Shown piece by piece: positions 56,201 to 64,000 of a stretch of DNA of 64,000 nucleotides (positions are counted from its first letter, which is position 1; every line of letters begins with the position of its first letter). The DNA is taken from contig NZ_JABDHQ010000001.1 in assembly GCF_018709685.1 (NCBI RefSeq), forward strand, positions 294,517 to 358,516, given 5' to 3'. Under the pieces are notes generated by a model, which worked only from the letters and a program-made list of their open reading frames with translations, did no database searches and had not been told where the DNA came from. Position numbers and translations under genes: made by a program. This DNA comes from Akkermansia muciniphila. Lineage in GTDB: Bacteria > Verrucomicrobiota > Verrucomicrobiia > Verrucomicrobiales > Akkermansiaceae.

Positions 56201-57674
56201 TGTACGCCTGCATGATTTCCGCGCTTCCCTGGGCGTTTTCCTTGTTGGAGGTGACAATCACGCGGGGGAAGGCTCCGGTCCAGGCTTCCTTCAGGGCGGC
56301 CTGGCACTGTTCCGGTGTCAGGTTTTCCACCACTTCCCTGGAAATGGCCCAGTCTTCCTGCGGCGTGGTGAAAACCTTGTCCTGAGCCGCGCTCTGGGCG
56401 ATGGCGGAGGCCAGGTCTTCCGACTTGGCGGTAGGCCACGCCTTGATGGCGTTTTCCGCCGCTACGGTGATGTTGCTGCGGGCTTCCGCCAGCTCCTCCT
56501 TGTTGAAGCCGAATTCGATGGCCCGGCGCAATTCCTGTTCAATGGAGGCCAGGGCCGGCTTCCAGTTCTTGTAATCCGCCTGCGTCTGGATGGCGTCCAC
56601 TTGCGCCGCTTCCATCACGTCCATGCGGCCGCCCTCCGCGCCAATGAAGGGGCAGTCCGGATTCTTGGCCATCTTTTCCAGGCGGCGGTTCATCATGGCG
56701 TAAGCCACATTCAGGGGAATGTCCTTGTTGCGGTTGGCCACCGTGTCCGCCTTCTTCACGTAGGGCCGGGCAAGGTTGATGCTGATTTCCGTGCTGGTGG
56801 CTTCCTTGTTGGTGATCCAGTGGGCGGTGGTTTCCCTGGCTTCCTTCAGGGCGCCGCGGTCCGTCTGGAAGGAGTAGTTGTCCTTCTTCAGGGAGCCGAA
56901 GTATTTTTCCACCCAGGCCTTCCCCTGTTCCGGCGTGATGTCCCCGGCGATGACGAGCTGCATCTGGCTGGGAACGTAGTGGGTCTGGTAATAGTTGACA
57001 AATTTTTCCCGCGGCGCGGTGCGGATTACTTCCAGCGTGCCGATGGGGTAGCGGTCCGGAATCCTGGTGCCGTCCAGCATGATGGAAAAGACCTCCTTCA
57101 TGACCCGGTAGCCGGCGGAATCCCGCGCCTTGTATTCACTGGTGATGATGCCGCGTTCCGCGTCAATGGCGCTTTCCTCCAGCAGGGCGCCGTCCGCAAA
57201 GTCCCTCATGATGGTGAAGGCCAGGTTCACGGTGGATTCCTTCATGCTGGGCACGTCCATCATGTACACGGTTTCGTCAAAGGCGGTGTAGGCGTTCGCG
57301 TCCCCGCCCAGGCCCAGGCCCTCCTTCTGCATGGCGGGAATCATTTCCCCGCGTTTGAAATGGGTGCTGCCGTTGAAGACCATGTGTTCCAGGAAGTGGG
57401 AAACGCCCTGGATGTCATCCGATTCATTCAGGGAACCCGTGTTGACGCGCAGGCGGATGCTGAAACGGCCCTTGGGCTCCGCGTTCGGGCGGATGAAGTA
57501 GGTCAGGCCGTTGGGGAGCTTCCCTTTGACCAGCTGGGGGTCCTGCCTGGGAATGCCTGCCGCAGGCTGGACAGCGGCGGTCCCGGTTTTGTTTTCTGCT
57601 GCGGTTTCAGCCGGAGAATGGGCCGAGAGGAGGCACGCGGCAGCCAGAATGGAGGTGATGGTAAATGCCTTCAT
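53244..57674 (-). CDS. Secreted double-M16 metalloprotease fused to a gingipain-like domain
   Basis: The protein has 1476 residues from the ATG at 57674, the Met opening the signal peptide (MKAFTITSILAAACLLSA). The first M16 domain has the inverse zinc motif H93-F-L-E96-H97, with E173 at the expected distance. A second, inactive M16-like half lies at about 540-940 and has no HxxEH. An Ala/Pro/Lys linker (about 945-965) joins a C-terminal domain of about 500 residues that is not part of M16. That domain has FVTASHATQ (H1180) and VWVAAGNCLIGDT (C1256), then GFNQLVGYTVPSWYGKGGW. This closely resembles the active-site region of Arg-gingipain (C25). It may be a two-protease polypeptide. Confidence 0.85.
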   Translation of the reverse strand: MKAFTITSILAAACLLSAHSPAETAAENKTGTAAVQPAAGIPRQDPQLVKGKLPNGLTYFIRPNAEPKGRFSIRLRVNTGSLNESDDIQGVSHFLEHMVFNGSTHFKRGEMIPAMQKEGLGLGGDANAYTAFDETVYMMDVPSMKESTVNLAFTIMRDFADGALLEESAIDAERGIITSEYKARDSAGYRVMKEVFSIMLDGTRIPDRYPIGTLEVIRTAPREKFVNYYQTHYVPSQMQLVIAGDITPEQGKAWVEKYFGSLKKDNYSFQTDRGALKEARETTAHWITNKEATSTEISINLARPYVKKADTVANRNKDIPLNVAYAMMNRRLEKMAKNPDCPFIGAEGGRMDVMEAAQVDAIQTQADYKNWKPALASIEQELRRAIEFGFNKEELAEARSNITVAAENAIKAWPTAKSEDLASAIAQSAAQDKVFTTPQEDWAISREVVENLTPEQCQAALKEAWTGAFPRVIVTSNKENAQGSAEIMQAYKEAQASKVEPYQASAQKDFSYKFGEPGKVTARTEAADLGVTQLTLSNGVRVNLKPTEFDKDSINITFAVDGGELTRPEKASGLELFAGAVMNGGGLKDHSNDELAAIMAGKKVGVGFSMTDRAFLLSGNTSREDLETQLQLQTAYLMYPGYRQDGVTLLRRAIPMIYNKLNHEVQGAMKKQVPAILYKDNPRFTFPTQEQLSSYQVKDVQDWVDAPLKNNYMEVTVTGDFKTEDIIPLLERTVGAVPRRAEAPAKLDEKLRHPAMADFNFSKDLTYDSSIDKTLVCLFWKTPGGEDKKLARRLNMLKAVFYDRVFKGLREDMGETYSPSTGLNISETYPDDGYIITLSSGVMRNKEAVRNAIAKIADDLGKGNVTQEELDRARNPILNSMDRAQRDNGYWTSLLKDSQARPERLDQQRESIPDVKAITVEEVNKLAKDIFGKGEHLNLNILPDHPAAEAPPAEKQADKPAAAQAAVSTAAFCIHATAVKTVKKDSGKNDYAIIISEETAAMPEWKAVADKLAEKHGGAIVTVKDSMFAKLDTLKKMAPRFMAVVARPEEIDRVLVNDLHRLSRRLDDDPYGDCIWGIITGYTPQDAMRIAAETQPLVITRSMGTTNVDASRFSDSMSITDWQPFQYLEQHGSAEKMTPAFYTKGLKEQDKGDDTTLGVTPKLADYWKQYAPQLFVTASHATQFNLEMPFGKGLIVSGNNRFHVLDKKQFKEFTTFLRGVIFNGKEDDLLSFLERIKAPVIEIKPVPAVWVAAGNCLIGDTKKTKNSMAVTALSHYGFNQLVGYTVPSWYGKGGWGTLGLLFSNHDASSLAEAWYLNNQFILDETMTRFPKLMNVNFNAPDINGIKDDPDFARSMNSAGYGMGKDQMGLIHDRDTVAFYGDPAWTARLDESRTPSPWHIEWNDPADAAKGFTVTANKDAKGRLGVWFPNRISAKKATVTIGETATPVEKAGLLTNDFLLLRELDLKKGEKAVVEMK

Positions 57675-57782
57675 GGGAAAAATACTGCCCTCTTGTTTCA
57701 CATGATTTCCCAGGCAAGTCAAGCGGCCTTCCCTGCATAAAAGAGGTGAATTTCCGGAGAACCCACGGAAACGGAATCCGTT

Positions 57783-58988
57783 TCAAAAGGATGAGGAAGG
57801 CGCCCATTCATCCCGGGGCCGCGGCGCTGAAATTCCGCAGATGCGGTCCACGCAGCGCTCCCACGCCTCCCGGCCCTCATAGATTTCCACCTCAATGCGC
57901 AGGAAGTAAATGGGCACCTCCGGATCTTCCTCCGGTTTTTCCAGCCGCACGGCGTCCTTCTCCGTGGTCACGATCATGTCCATGGCGCGGTCCGCGCAGC
58001 GGTCGTAAAACTCCTGGAGTTCCGACTGTTCAAACCAGTGGTGGTCCGGGAACCTACGGCAGATTTCCACGTTCGCGCCTAGGGAGCGCAGGGAGTCCTC
58101 AAAGCTTTCCGGACGGGCGATGCCGCTGAGGCACGCCACCCATTTCCCCTTCAGGTCCTCCAGGGGCAGGCGTTCCCCCGTGAATACGTTTTCCAGGTAC
58201 CTGGGGCCGTGGTCGCTCACGATGATGTCCGCCACGGGATTGTACTTCCTGATGGCGGCGATCAGTTCATCCTGGGGCTTGCCGCCGCATTTGGTCAGGA
58301 TGATGTAGCTGGCGCGCGCCAGGCTGCCCCGGGGTTCCCGCAGCGTGCCGCGCGGGAGCATGGCCCCGGTGCCGAAGGGCGCGCCGCAGTCCACCAGCAC
58401 GATGTCCACTTCATGCGCCAGTTTCAGGTACTGCATGCCGTCGTCCAGCAGCAGGGTGTCGCACCCCAGGTGTTCAATGGCGAAGATGCCGGACTTGATC
58501 CGGTTCTTGTCCACCAGCACGGCCACGCCGTCCAGATTCTTGGCGAGCATGAACGGCTCGTCCCCGGAATGCAGGGGGCCCAGGTAGCGGGTCTTGCCGT
58601 CGCTGGCGATCTTGGGGAGCTGCTCCACCCGGGCGCCGTGCCCGTCCTTCCATTCCTGCGGTTCGTCCAGGTCCGCGCTCTTGTAGCCGCGGGTCAGGAT
58701 GGCCACCTTGCGGCCGCGCTGGGTGAGGGTGCGGGCCAGCAGTTCCACCACCGGGGTCTTTCCGGTGCCCCCCACGGTGATGTTCCCCACGCTGACCACC
58801 AGCGTTCCCAGCCGTGCCTGCCTGGCCATGCTGGAATGGAACAGGTACAGCCGCGCCAGCACCACCAGCCTGAACAGCCAGGAGGCGCCGCGCAGGAGCG
58901 TGCGCATCATCGTGGCGCGGAACCCCTTGGCCCGGCCGAAGATGACTTCCGTTCCCCACTCTTCAAACTCTTCCGATCTGGATTTCAT
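57783..58988 (-). CDS. lpxK: Tetraacyldisaccharide 4'-kinase
   Basis: The protein has 401 residues. It adds the 4'-phosphate to lipid A at the inner membrane. The N-terminal hydrophobic segment ([17 protein letters not shown]) and P-loop [19 protein letters not shown] are typical. They are followed by [42 protein letters not shown] and [13 protein letters not shown]. The C-terminal extension is slightly longer than in E. coli (328 residues). It lies 31 nt after the zinc-ribbon protein gene. Confidence 0.93.
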   Translation of the reverse strand: MKSRSEEFEEWGTEVIFGRAKGFRATMMRTLLRGASWLFRLVVLARLYLFHSSMARQARLGTLVVSVGNITVGGTGKTPVVELLARTLTQRGRKVAILTRGYKSADLDEPQEWKDGHGARVEQLPKIASDGKTRYLGPLHSGDEPFMLAKNLDGVAVLVDKNRIKSGIFAIEHLGCDTLLLDDGMQYLKLAHEVDIVLVDCGAPFGTGAMLPRGTLREPRGSLARASYIILTKCGGKPQDELIAAIRKYNPVADIIVSDHGPRYLENVFTGERLPLEDLKGKWVACLSGIARPESFEDSLRSLGANVEICRRFPDHHWFEQSELQEFYDRCADRAMDMIVTTEKDAVRLEKPEEDPEVPIYFLRIEVEIYEGREAWERCVDRICGISAPRPRDEWAPSSSF

Positions 58989-59019
58989 GATAAGCCCGGC
59001 GGCGTGCCTGGAAACTCCG

Positions 59020-60057
59020 TCAGTGGAGGATGCGGTGGCAATTGTCGCAGTAAACGGTTTCGTGGCCGCCCAGCACCTTCATGCGGGCGTTGTCCGTAAT
59101 GACCATGTGGCAGCCGCCGCAGTGGCCCTTTTCATCCATGGGCACAATGACGGGAACTCCCTTGCTTTTGGTCATGCGTTCGTATTCCCCCAGGGAATCC
59201 TCCGGAACGGCGGCGGCCAGGTCCGCGCGTTCCGCGTTCAAGTGGTCCAGAAGCTCCCTGTCCGTCTCCGCCGTCCGGTCAAAGCGGGCCAGCGTCTCCT
59301 CCATCTCCCGCTGGGAGTCCCGCGCGCGCTGGATTTTCTGCGCCATGTCCGCCTTGGCGGTTTCCAGGCGTTCCATCAGCTCCAGCTCGGAAGTCTCCAG
59401 GGCGTCAATGACGGCTTCCGTCTTTTCCACCTCCTGAATGCACATCTGGTATTCCTCGTTCTTCCGGGTGTTGGACTGGAGGGTTTTCATCTTGCCGATG
59501 TAGGCGCGCTTCGTTTCAACGGTGGCCTCCACGTCCCGTATGCTCTTTTCAATGCCCGCCACTTCCTGCTTGGCGGCCACGGCCTTCTGCTTGATGGCCT
59601 CCATCTGGCGCAGCAGGCGTGTTCTCTGTTCCGGCAGGGAGGCCAGCTCCTTCCGGAGTTTGGAAATCCGCACGTCCTTCTCCTGGAGGATCAGCAACTG
59701 GTCTAAATCGGCGTGGTTCATCGCCTCCACCCTAGCACGCTCCGCCGGGCCGGAAAAGATTTTTTCTCGGCCCCCGGGAGGAAGGGGGTTCCCCGTTTTT
59801 TCCTGCCGGAGCGCCCCGGCGCTTCCGGGGCCGGGCTTCTCCGGTGAACCTTCATCCGGGTTCCTGCCGAGGATTTCAAGAAGCTTCCTCTGCTGGGCCG
59901 GAGTGCTCTCCCGGCGCGGCCCCGGCATCACCAGCGCCGCATACTCCCGCGCCGTTTCATTTTTCTTCTGCCTGCTGCGCCAGAGGGTGAAGCAGATGGC
60001 CAGCGCACAGGCGCTGACCGCGATCAGGAGGGCGTATGAATGGCGGCTGGAGGGCAT
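59020..60057 (-). CDS. C4-type zinc-ribbon coiled-coil protein
   Basis: The protein has 345 residues if the ATG at 60057 is used. The core, from [22 protein letters not shown] (an internal start at 59721 would give 233 residues), is a long coiled coil ending in [32 protein letters not shown]. This is the four-Cys zinc ribbon of the CT398/zf-RING_7 family. The first 112 residues include a convincing membrane helix ([19 protein letters not shown]) and a Pro-rich linker, so the longer form may be real and membrane-attached. The function of the family is unclear. lpxK follows. Confidence 0.8.
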   Translation of the reverse strand: MPSSRHSYALLIAVSACALAICFTLWRSRQKKNETAREYAALVMPGPRRESTPAQQRKLLEILGRNPDEGSPEKPGPGSAGALRQEKTGNPLPPGGREKIFSGPAERARVEAMNHADLDQLLILQEKDVRISKLRKELASLPEQRTRLLRQMEAIKQKAVAAKQEVAGIEKSIRDVEATVETKRAYIGKMKTLQSNTRKNEEYQMCIQEVEKTEAVIDALETSELELMERLETAKADMAQKIQRARDSQREMEETLARFDRTAETDRELLDHLNAERADLAAAVPEDSLGEYERMTKSKGVPVIVPMDEKGHCGGCHMVITDNARMKVLGGHETVYCDNCHRILH

Positions 60058-60151
60058 GATGGCGGGGGAATGGCCGTGGGTCTGCCGGAAAAGGGGACCT
60101 TCCGTTAAAATAAAGGGGAGGGGATTCTTCCGCCGCCTGCTCCGGCGGACT

Positions 60152-61459
60152 TTAAAAGGTCAGGATGGTTTGCAGCCGGAAGACGCTGGCGTTTCCGGTG
60201 TCATCCCTGCCCGCCGGGTTGGAGATCCACAGCAGGGAGGGCTGGACCAGGAACCAGGGGGTCACGGAAATGTTATAATGGCATTCCATCACCACTTCCT
60301 TTTTGCTTCTGGAGCGTCCTTCCGCCATGCTCCCGTCGTCCGGGCGCGTCACGGCCAGGGCAATGCCGAACTGGTTGGCCTCTCCCTCCCCGCACACGCC
60401 CAGGTGCTGGAGCGGCTGGCTGCATACGAGGCCGCCGGACCACTGCACGGCGGCGCCGCAGAGGTTGTCCCGCGTGGAATCGCTCCACCCGGCGCGGCAG
60501 AAGGCCTTCCACGGGCTGGAGCCAAGCTGCTGCTCCACGTTCAGGGCAATTCCGGCCACGGTATTGAGGTTCTTTCTCTCCTCCCCGTCCGGCAGTTCAT
60601 TGGTGCGGGCCATGAAGGGGGTGAGCTTCACGGCGCCGGAATCATGCACCCACGCCAGTTCCGCCAGGATGTTGAAGTTCTTGCCGTCCGTGTGCTTCAG
60701 CGGGGAGGCGTTCTGGGGGCAGCTGGTAAAGTTGCCGCCCAGCATGGCGTACCACTGGGCGTGGAACTGGTGCTGGAAGATGATGCCCAGGTTGGAATCC
60801 GCCATGGGGATCACCTGGTTGTTGACGAAGGGGGAGGCGCAGAACTGGCCGAAGGAGGAGTTGGCGTAGCTGTTGGTGTCAAAATAGTTCGTCTGGTTCA
60901 CCACGCCCGCCACGATGGCGCTTTTCCCCCGGTTGAAAGTTTGCAGGAGCGCGATTTCCGGCAGGAAAAAAATCCTCTCGCCGAAGATGTCCGTGTGCGT
61001 GTCTCCCGTCAGGCCGATGGCGTCATTCATGTTGCCGCCCCTCCACGTCTTCCCGGTCAGGGCGGTGGAGCCTGAAAGCTCCAGCTTCAGCCACGTCTCC
61101 CGGTTCCGGGGGGCCTGGATGAGGCGGTAATTGGCATGGGCGTGCAGCAGGTACCAGAGCTGGGTGCCGGGCTTGTCCGGAGCCGGGTGGTGGATGGAAT
61201 TGTAGGAAAAGGCGTTTTCCACCAGGAATTCCAGCCCGGCGCGGTGCGCCTTGGAATGGAGGCCGGTCAGGGCCTGGGTGAGGGAATCGTTGGGAATGGG
61301 GGCGGTTTCATCCCCGTAATCCCCGCCCAGCAAATTGATGTCCGCCAGCAGGTGGGCCGGAGGTTCAGGCTGGTCCGGGCGGAGCAATTCGGTTCCGGCC
61401 TGTCTGCCCTGGGCGGTGAAAGCGCCCAGCAGGACTAGGAGGGTAAGGGGACGGTACAT
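60152..61459 (-). CDS. Carbohydrate-selective porin, OprB type
   Basis: The protein has 435 residues. A signal peptide (MYRPLTLLVLLGAFTAQG) is followed by alternating beta strands. Typical OprB blocks are WLKLELSGSTAL, IFFLPEIALLQTF, KSAIVAGVVNQTNYFDTNSYANSSFGQFCASPFVNNQVIPMADSNLGIIFQHQF, LGVCGEGEANQFGIALAV and the closing ISVTPWFLVQPSLLWISNPAG...RLQTILTF with terminal Phe. It should let sugars cross the outer membrane. It is a single gene on the minus strand. Confidence 0.85.
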   Translation of the reverse strand: MYRPLTLLVLLGAFTAQGRQAGTELLRPDQPEPPAHLLADINLLGGDYGDETAPIPNDSLTQALTGLHSKAHRAGLEFLVENAFSYNSIHHPAPDKPGTQLWYLLHAHANYRLIQAPRNRETWLKLELSGSTALTGKTWRGGNMNDAIGLTGDTHTDIFGERIFFLPEIALLQTFNRGKSAIVAGVVNQTNYFDTNSYANSSFGQFCASPFVNNQVIPMADSNLGIIFQHQFHAQWYAMLGGNFTSCPQNASPLKHTDGKNFNILAELAWVHDSGAVKLTPFMARTNELPDGEERKNLNTVAGIALNVEQQLGSSPWKAFCRAGWSDSTRDNLCGAAVQWSGGLVCSQPLQHLGVCGEGEANQFGIALAVTRPDDGSMAEGRSRSKKEVVMECHYNISVTPWFLVQPSLLWISNPAGRDDTGNASVFRLQTILTF

Positions 61460-61643
61460 GGCTGGCAGGTGAATCAGTTAAACAGGAGCGTGAGTGCGCC
61501 CGCATCCTAGATGAAGCGACGGGAGAAAGAAAAGAGGCAAATCACTCCGTTTAAGTCATGGAGCCGCCCGCGGTAATATTCCCTCTGCGGGATTTCCGGT
61601 TCAGGACGTGCGCCGGGCGCGTCCCGGGAGAACGGAGCCGTGA

Positions 61644-62702
61644 TTAAAGACCCAGGGCTTCCCTCTGCCAGTTCAGCAGGGTGGAGACGCCCTTTTCCTC
61701 ATCTTCCGCAATGGCTTCCAGGGAGGCCCTGGTGATGAGGAAGGAGCCTTCCATGCCCAGTTCTTCCGCCTTCCGGTCCCTGAGCTTGCACAGCCTGTCC
61801 ATGTTGGCTTCAAACTGGTCGGAATGCTGGCGGCGCTGGATGCGGGGGCGGCACGGATAGTCGTCTTCATCCAGCAGGTAGAATTTCTGGAGCGCGTCCA
61901 TGAACCGGCTGCGCCTGTGGGCGTGGAAGCGGGGAGGAGGCGTCACGGCGCGCTGTTCCTGGAGGGCCAGGCTCCACTGGATGAGGTCCGCGTTGGAGCA
62001 GACCATGAACGCGGGCCTGTCCCATGCCCTGGCTTCCGAGTCACGCCAGGTCCACAGCTCCCGCAGGGCGGCCAGCCCTTTCCGGTTCAGCTTGCCGCAG
62101 CCCTGGATGCGCCAGGGGTCCTGATGGCCGGCCAGATGGCGTTCACGGGCGCGGTCCATGGAGTGCCTGCAAATTTCTTCAAACCAGCCCATGCGCCCTT
62201 TTTCCCGCAGGGCCGCCGTCAGCTTGTCCGCCATGTCCAGCATGTAATTGACGTCATTCAGGGCATAGGTCACCATGGTGGGGGAAAGGGGGCGCCGCGC
62301 CCAGTCCGCCTTCTGGGAGGACTTGCTCAGCGTGACGTTATGGAAGTGTTCCACCAAGGCGGCCAGCCCGAACTGGCGGAAACCCAGCAGGCGCGCCGCA
62401 GTCTGCGTATCCCAGATCATGGCGGGCAGCGTTTCCCAGGCGTTCTGGAAGAGGCTCATGTCATAATCCGCCCCGTGCATCCAGACTTCCGTTTCCTTCA
62501 GCCAGTTGTAAAACGGCCCCATGTCTTCAATGGAGAGAGGGTCAATCAGGCAGGAGCCCGTTTCATCCGCGTACTGGATCAGGCAAATCTTTTCCTGGTA
62601 GCGGTGCAGGCTGTCTGCCTCCAGGTCCAGGACCACGCGTCCCATGGGCTGTGCGGTGGCGCGCTTGCGCCATTCCAGTAATTCCTCTTTCTCGCTAATC
62701 AT
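61644..62702 (-). CDS. rnd: Ribonuclease D
   Basis: The protein has 352 residues from the ATG at 62702; the frame extends further upstream but that part has no family match. It is a 3'-5' exonuclease of the DEDD group acting on tRNA and other RNA. The DEDDy motifs are LDLEADSLHRY, MHGADYDMSLFQN and YALNDVNYMLDMADKL. The C-terminal HRDC-like region (KLNRKGLAALRELWTWRDSEARAWDRPAFMVCSNADLIQW) is present. It is divergent from the small gene at 62828. Confidence 0.92.
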   Translation of the reverse strand: MISEKEELLEWRKRATAQPMGRVVLDLEADSLHRYQEKICLIQYADETGSCLIDPLSIEDMGPFYNWLKETEVWMHGADYDMSLFQNAWETLPAMIWDTQTAARLLGFRQFGLAALVEHFHNVTLSKSSQKADWARRPLSPTMVTYALNDVNYMLDMADKLTAALREKGRMGWFEEICRHSMDRARERHLAGHQDPWRIQGCGKLNRKGLAALRELWTWRDSEARAWDRPAFMVCSNADLIQWSLALQEQRAVTPPPRFHAHRRSRFMDALQKFYLLDEDDYPCRPRIQRRQHSDQFEANMDRLCKLRDRKAEELGMEGSFLITRASLEAIAEDEEKGVSTLLNWQREALGL

Positions 62703-62827
62703 CTTATTGCAACAGAGCGGGATTGAACCATGTATCAGCACGCCGGGCAACTGGAAATACAAAAAAAGTGCTGATGCGGCAATGATGTATTGCCTATTTT
62801 CCGGAAATAGGGCACGAAGAAAGGCGT

Positions 62828-63157
62828 ATGGAAGAGGAAGCTACAGGAACGGAACGCAATCACGGAGAACAGCCCCTGGATGAACTGATGAAGCGCTGGC
62901 ATCTTACCAACCACGACCTGGTGGAGATTTCTCCGGAACAGCTTACTCACAAGCAGGTCCAGAAAGCGCGTCAGGGCCGCCAGCTTACCCTGAAAATGAT
63001 GCAGAAGGTGTGCCGTGCCCTGAACGTGGCCATCTGGGAACGGCTTACCCCCATGCAGAAGGAACAGTACTTTGAATACATGCACAAGCACGTGTTCAGC
63101 TACGCCAAGGGATATGACCCGGCCTGGAAGGACCCGAACATGGACATGATGGCCTGA
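62828..63157 (+). CDS. Conserved small cytoplasmic protein, function unknown
   Basis: The protein has 109 residues. It has no signal peptide, is acidic at the start and basic in the middle. The block LMKRWHLTNHDLVEISPEQLTHKQVQKARQGRQLTLKMMQKVCRALNVAIWERLTPMQKEQYFEYMHKHVFSYAKGYDPAW reads like a helix-turn-helix or Cro-like fold (THKQVQKARQGRQLTLKMMQKVCRALNV). I do not recognise the family. It is divergent from rnd and could be a small regulator or RNA-binding protein. Confidence 0.6.
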   Translation: MEEEATGTERNHGEQPLDELMKRWHLTNHDLVEISPEQLTHKQVQKARQGRQLTLKMMQKVCRALNVAIWERLTPMQKEQYFEYMHKHVFSYAKGYDPAWKDPNMDMMA

Positions 63158-63431
63158 TCCCGGGCCTTTTTTCCAGCGGCGGCAGCCACCGCCTCCTTCC
63201 GTTTTTGTTTTGTATTTCCGGGGAAATACCGGGCTCAGGCAAGGATTTTTTTACATGGCTGGCTGTTTTTACGAGGCGCTCCGCAACCCTGTTTTTTTCC
63301 CGTTTACGGGGGAGAAGGACAGATCGTCATGAGTATGGTGTTGTATTCCAGCAGAATGATAAAAAACAGACATTCCATTTGACAGCCAGAAAAGCAAGGT
63401 GTATACGCCGCGCACCTTTTTATCCGTCATC

Positions 63432-64000
63432 ATGTTGAATATTGCTTTTATTACTTGTTTCGTCGGTGTTGCGGGGATGTGCGCGGGAGCGTCCCTTTCC
63501 GGTGGAAGGCCGGCGGCGGGAGAAAACGCTCCCCTGGCCGATGGCGTGGCGGTGGCTCTGGAAGACAATGAATATTTGCTTAATCCGGCGGATTATGGAA
63601 CGCTGGAACAGGGAGGGAGCCTGTTGCTGCGGTATCTGCCCGGAAAGAAGGGGTTCCGGGAGGATTCCTCCGCATTTTATTTTGAAAACAGCCACGGACG
63701 GGTGGTGGATGCCGTGGTTGCACGGGTATCCGGAAACGCCGGAACCGGGCACGGGGAGCGCCTGGCGCTGGTCAGCCCCGCTTTTCCGCTGGCCCCGGAA
63801 GGGAAGTGGAGCCTCAAGCGGAAAAGCAGGCCCGCTGAACTTTACAGGAAGAAGGTGGCCGTCTCCCATATGGACCAGGAGTATACCTTCCAGAGCCATG
63901 AAGATGCGCAGGTAAAACTGGTGCACGGGGTACTGGCAAATGCCCTGGTTTCAGGGAATAGCCGTCCTTTCCCTTATAACCCTTTCAATGTAAGCTATCC
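63432..64000 (+). CDS. Exported protein of unknown function (3' partial)
   Basis: The frame is open from the ATG at 63432 to the window end, 189 codons and 2 nt. The signal peptide is MLNIAFITCFVGVAGMCAGA. The mature part begins SLSGGRPAAGENAPLADGVAVALEDNEYLLNPADYGTLEQGGSLLLRYLPGKKGFREDSSAFYFENSHGRVVDAVVARVSG, probably a beta-rich extracytoplasmic domain. No known motif is seen. The rest lies beyond the window. Confidence 0.65.
   Translation, partial: MLNIAFITCFVGVAGMCAGASLSGGRPAAGENAPLADGVAVALEDNEYLLNPADYGTLEQGGSLLLRYLPGKKGFREDSSAFYFENSHGRVVDAVVARVSGNAGTGHGERLALVSPAFPLAPEGKWSLKRKSRPAELYRKKVAVSHMDQEYTFQSHEDAQVKLVHGVLANALVSGNSRPFPYNPFNVSY

Noticed and set aside
53481..57740. Open frame of over 1400 codons on the plus strand opposite the M16 protease
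   Set aside because: It is a shadow of the real gene: a low-complexity His/Gly/Val-rich product with no motifs. The minus strand carries HxxEH and the signal peptide.

Overview
The window reads as a chromosomal segment of a Gram-negative Verrucomicrobiota bacterium, most likely Akkermansia or a close relative. This is inferred from gene content, not from a database match. The basis is a high-GC coding style, PEP-CTERM-type C-termini with an RRRR tail, a 2308-residue autotransporter built from beta-strand repeats, LamG/GLUG/BACON surface proteins, outer-membrane genes (lpxK, lptE-like, bamD-like, two porins), and a meso-diaminopimelate dehydrogenase beside a YafK-like L,D-transpeptidase. No rRNA, CRISPR array or complete insertion sequence was seen. 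One tRNA (Asp, GTC) is present.

Layout. 1-4017: three consecutive forward genes for exported or surface proteins (end of a LamG/PEP-CTERM protein, a LamG plus GH16-like protein, a GLUG/BACON protein), closed by a strong hairpin facing carB. 4096-13846: housekeeping genes (carB, a hypoxanthine/uracil-type DNA glycosylase, holB, hisI, bamD-like, lptE-like, rsmI) plus two exported proteins. 13860-20137: an exported EEP-family hydrolase, then a lower-GC accessory stretch with a small protein behind a palindromic promoter, two unknown exported/membrane proteins, a probable DUF1311 remnant and a tyrosine recombinase. 20181-38121: a porin, rnc, a flavin reductase, the operon cmk-plsC-recF, an OlsF-like fused acyltransferase, a CPBP protease with thiL, a ROK protein, a zinc-ribbon Ser/Thr kinase, a small Cys/His-rich lipoprotein, hflX, maf, ilvA and tRNA-Asp.

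38122-45428: the giant autotransporter. Its AT-rich upstream region carries two copies of a 17-bp element in inverted orientation, either a candidate invertible promoter or a paired operator. 45548-50430: a YdeI-family protein, an L,D-transpeptidase, ddh, two entericidin-like 47-residue lipoproteins flanking a PEP-CTERM protein, and a non-coding region with related short palindromes. 50431-64000: the NfeD-flotillin-DUF4126 operon, a 1476-residue double-M16 protease whose C-terminal third looks like a gingipain (C25/clan CD) domain, lpxK with a C4 zinc-ribbon coiled-coil protein, an OprB-type porin, RNase D and two proteins of unknown function, the last running off the window.

Main themes are envelope biogenesis (BamD/LptE/LpxK/porins/lipid acyltransferases), surface display, peptidoglycan (ddh, L,D-transpeptidase) and proteolysis. 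The most unusual items are the M16 plus C25-like fusion and the paired 17-bp element upstream of the autotransporter.
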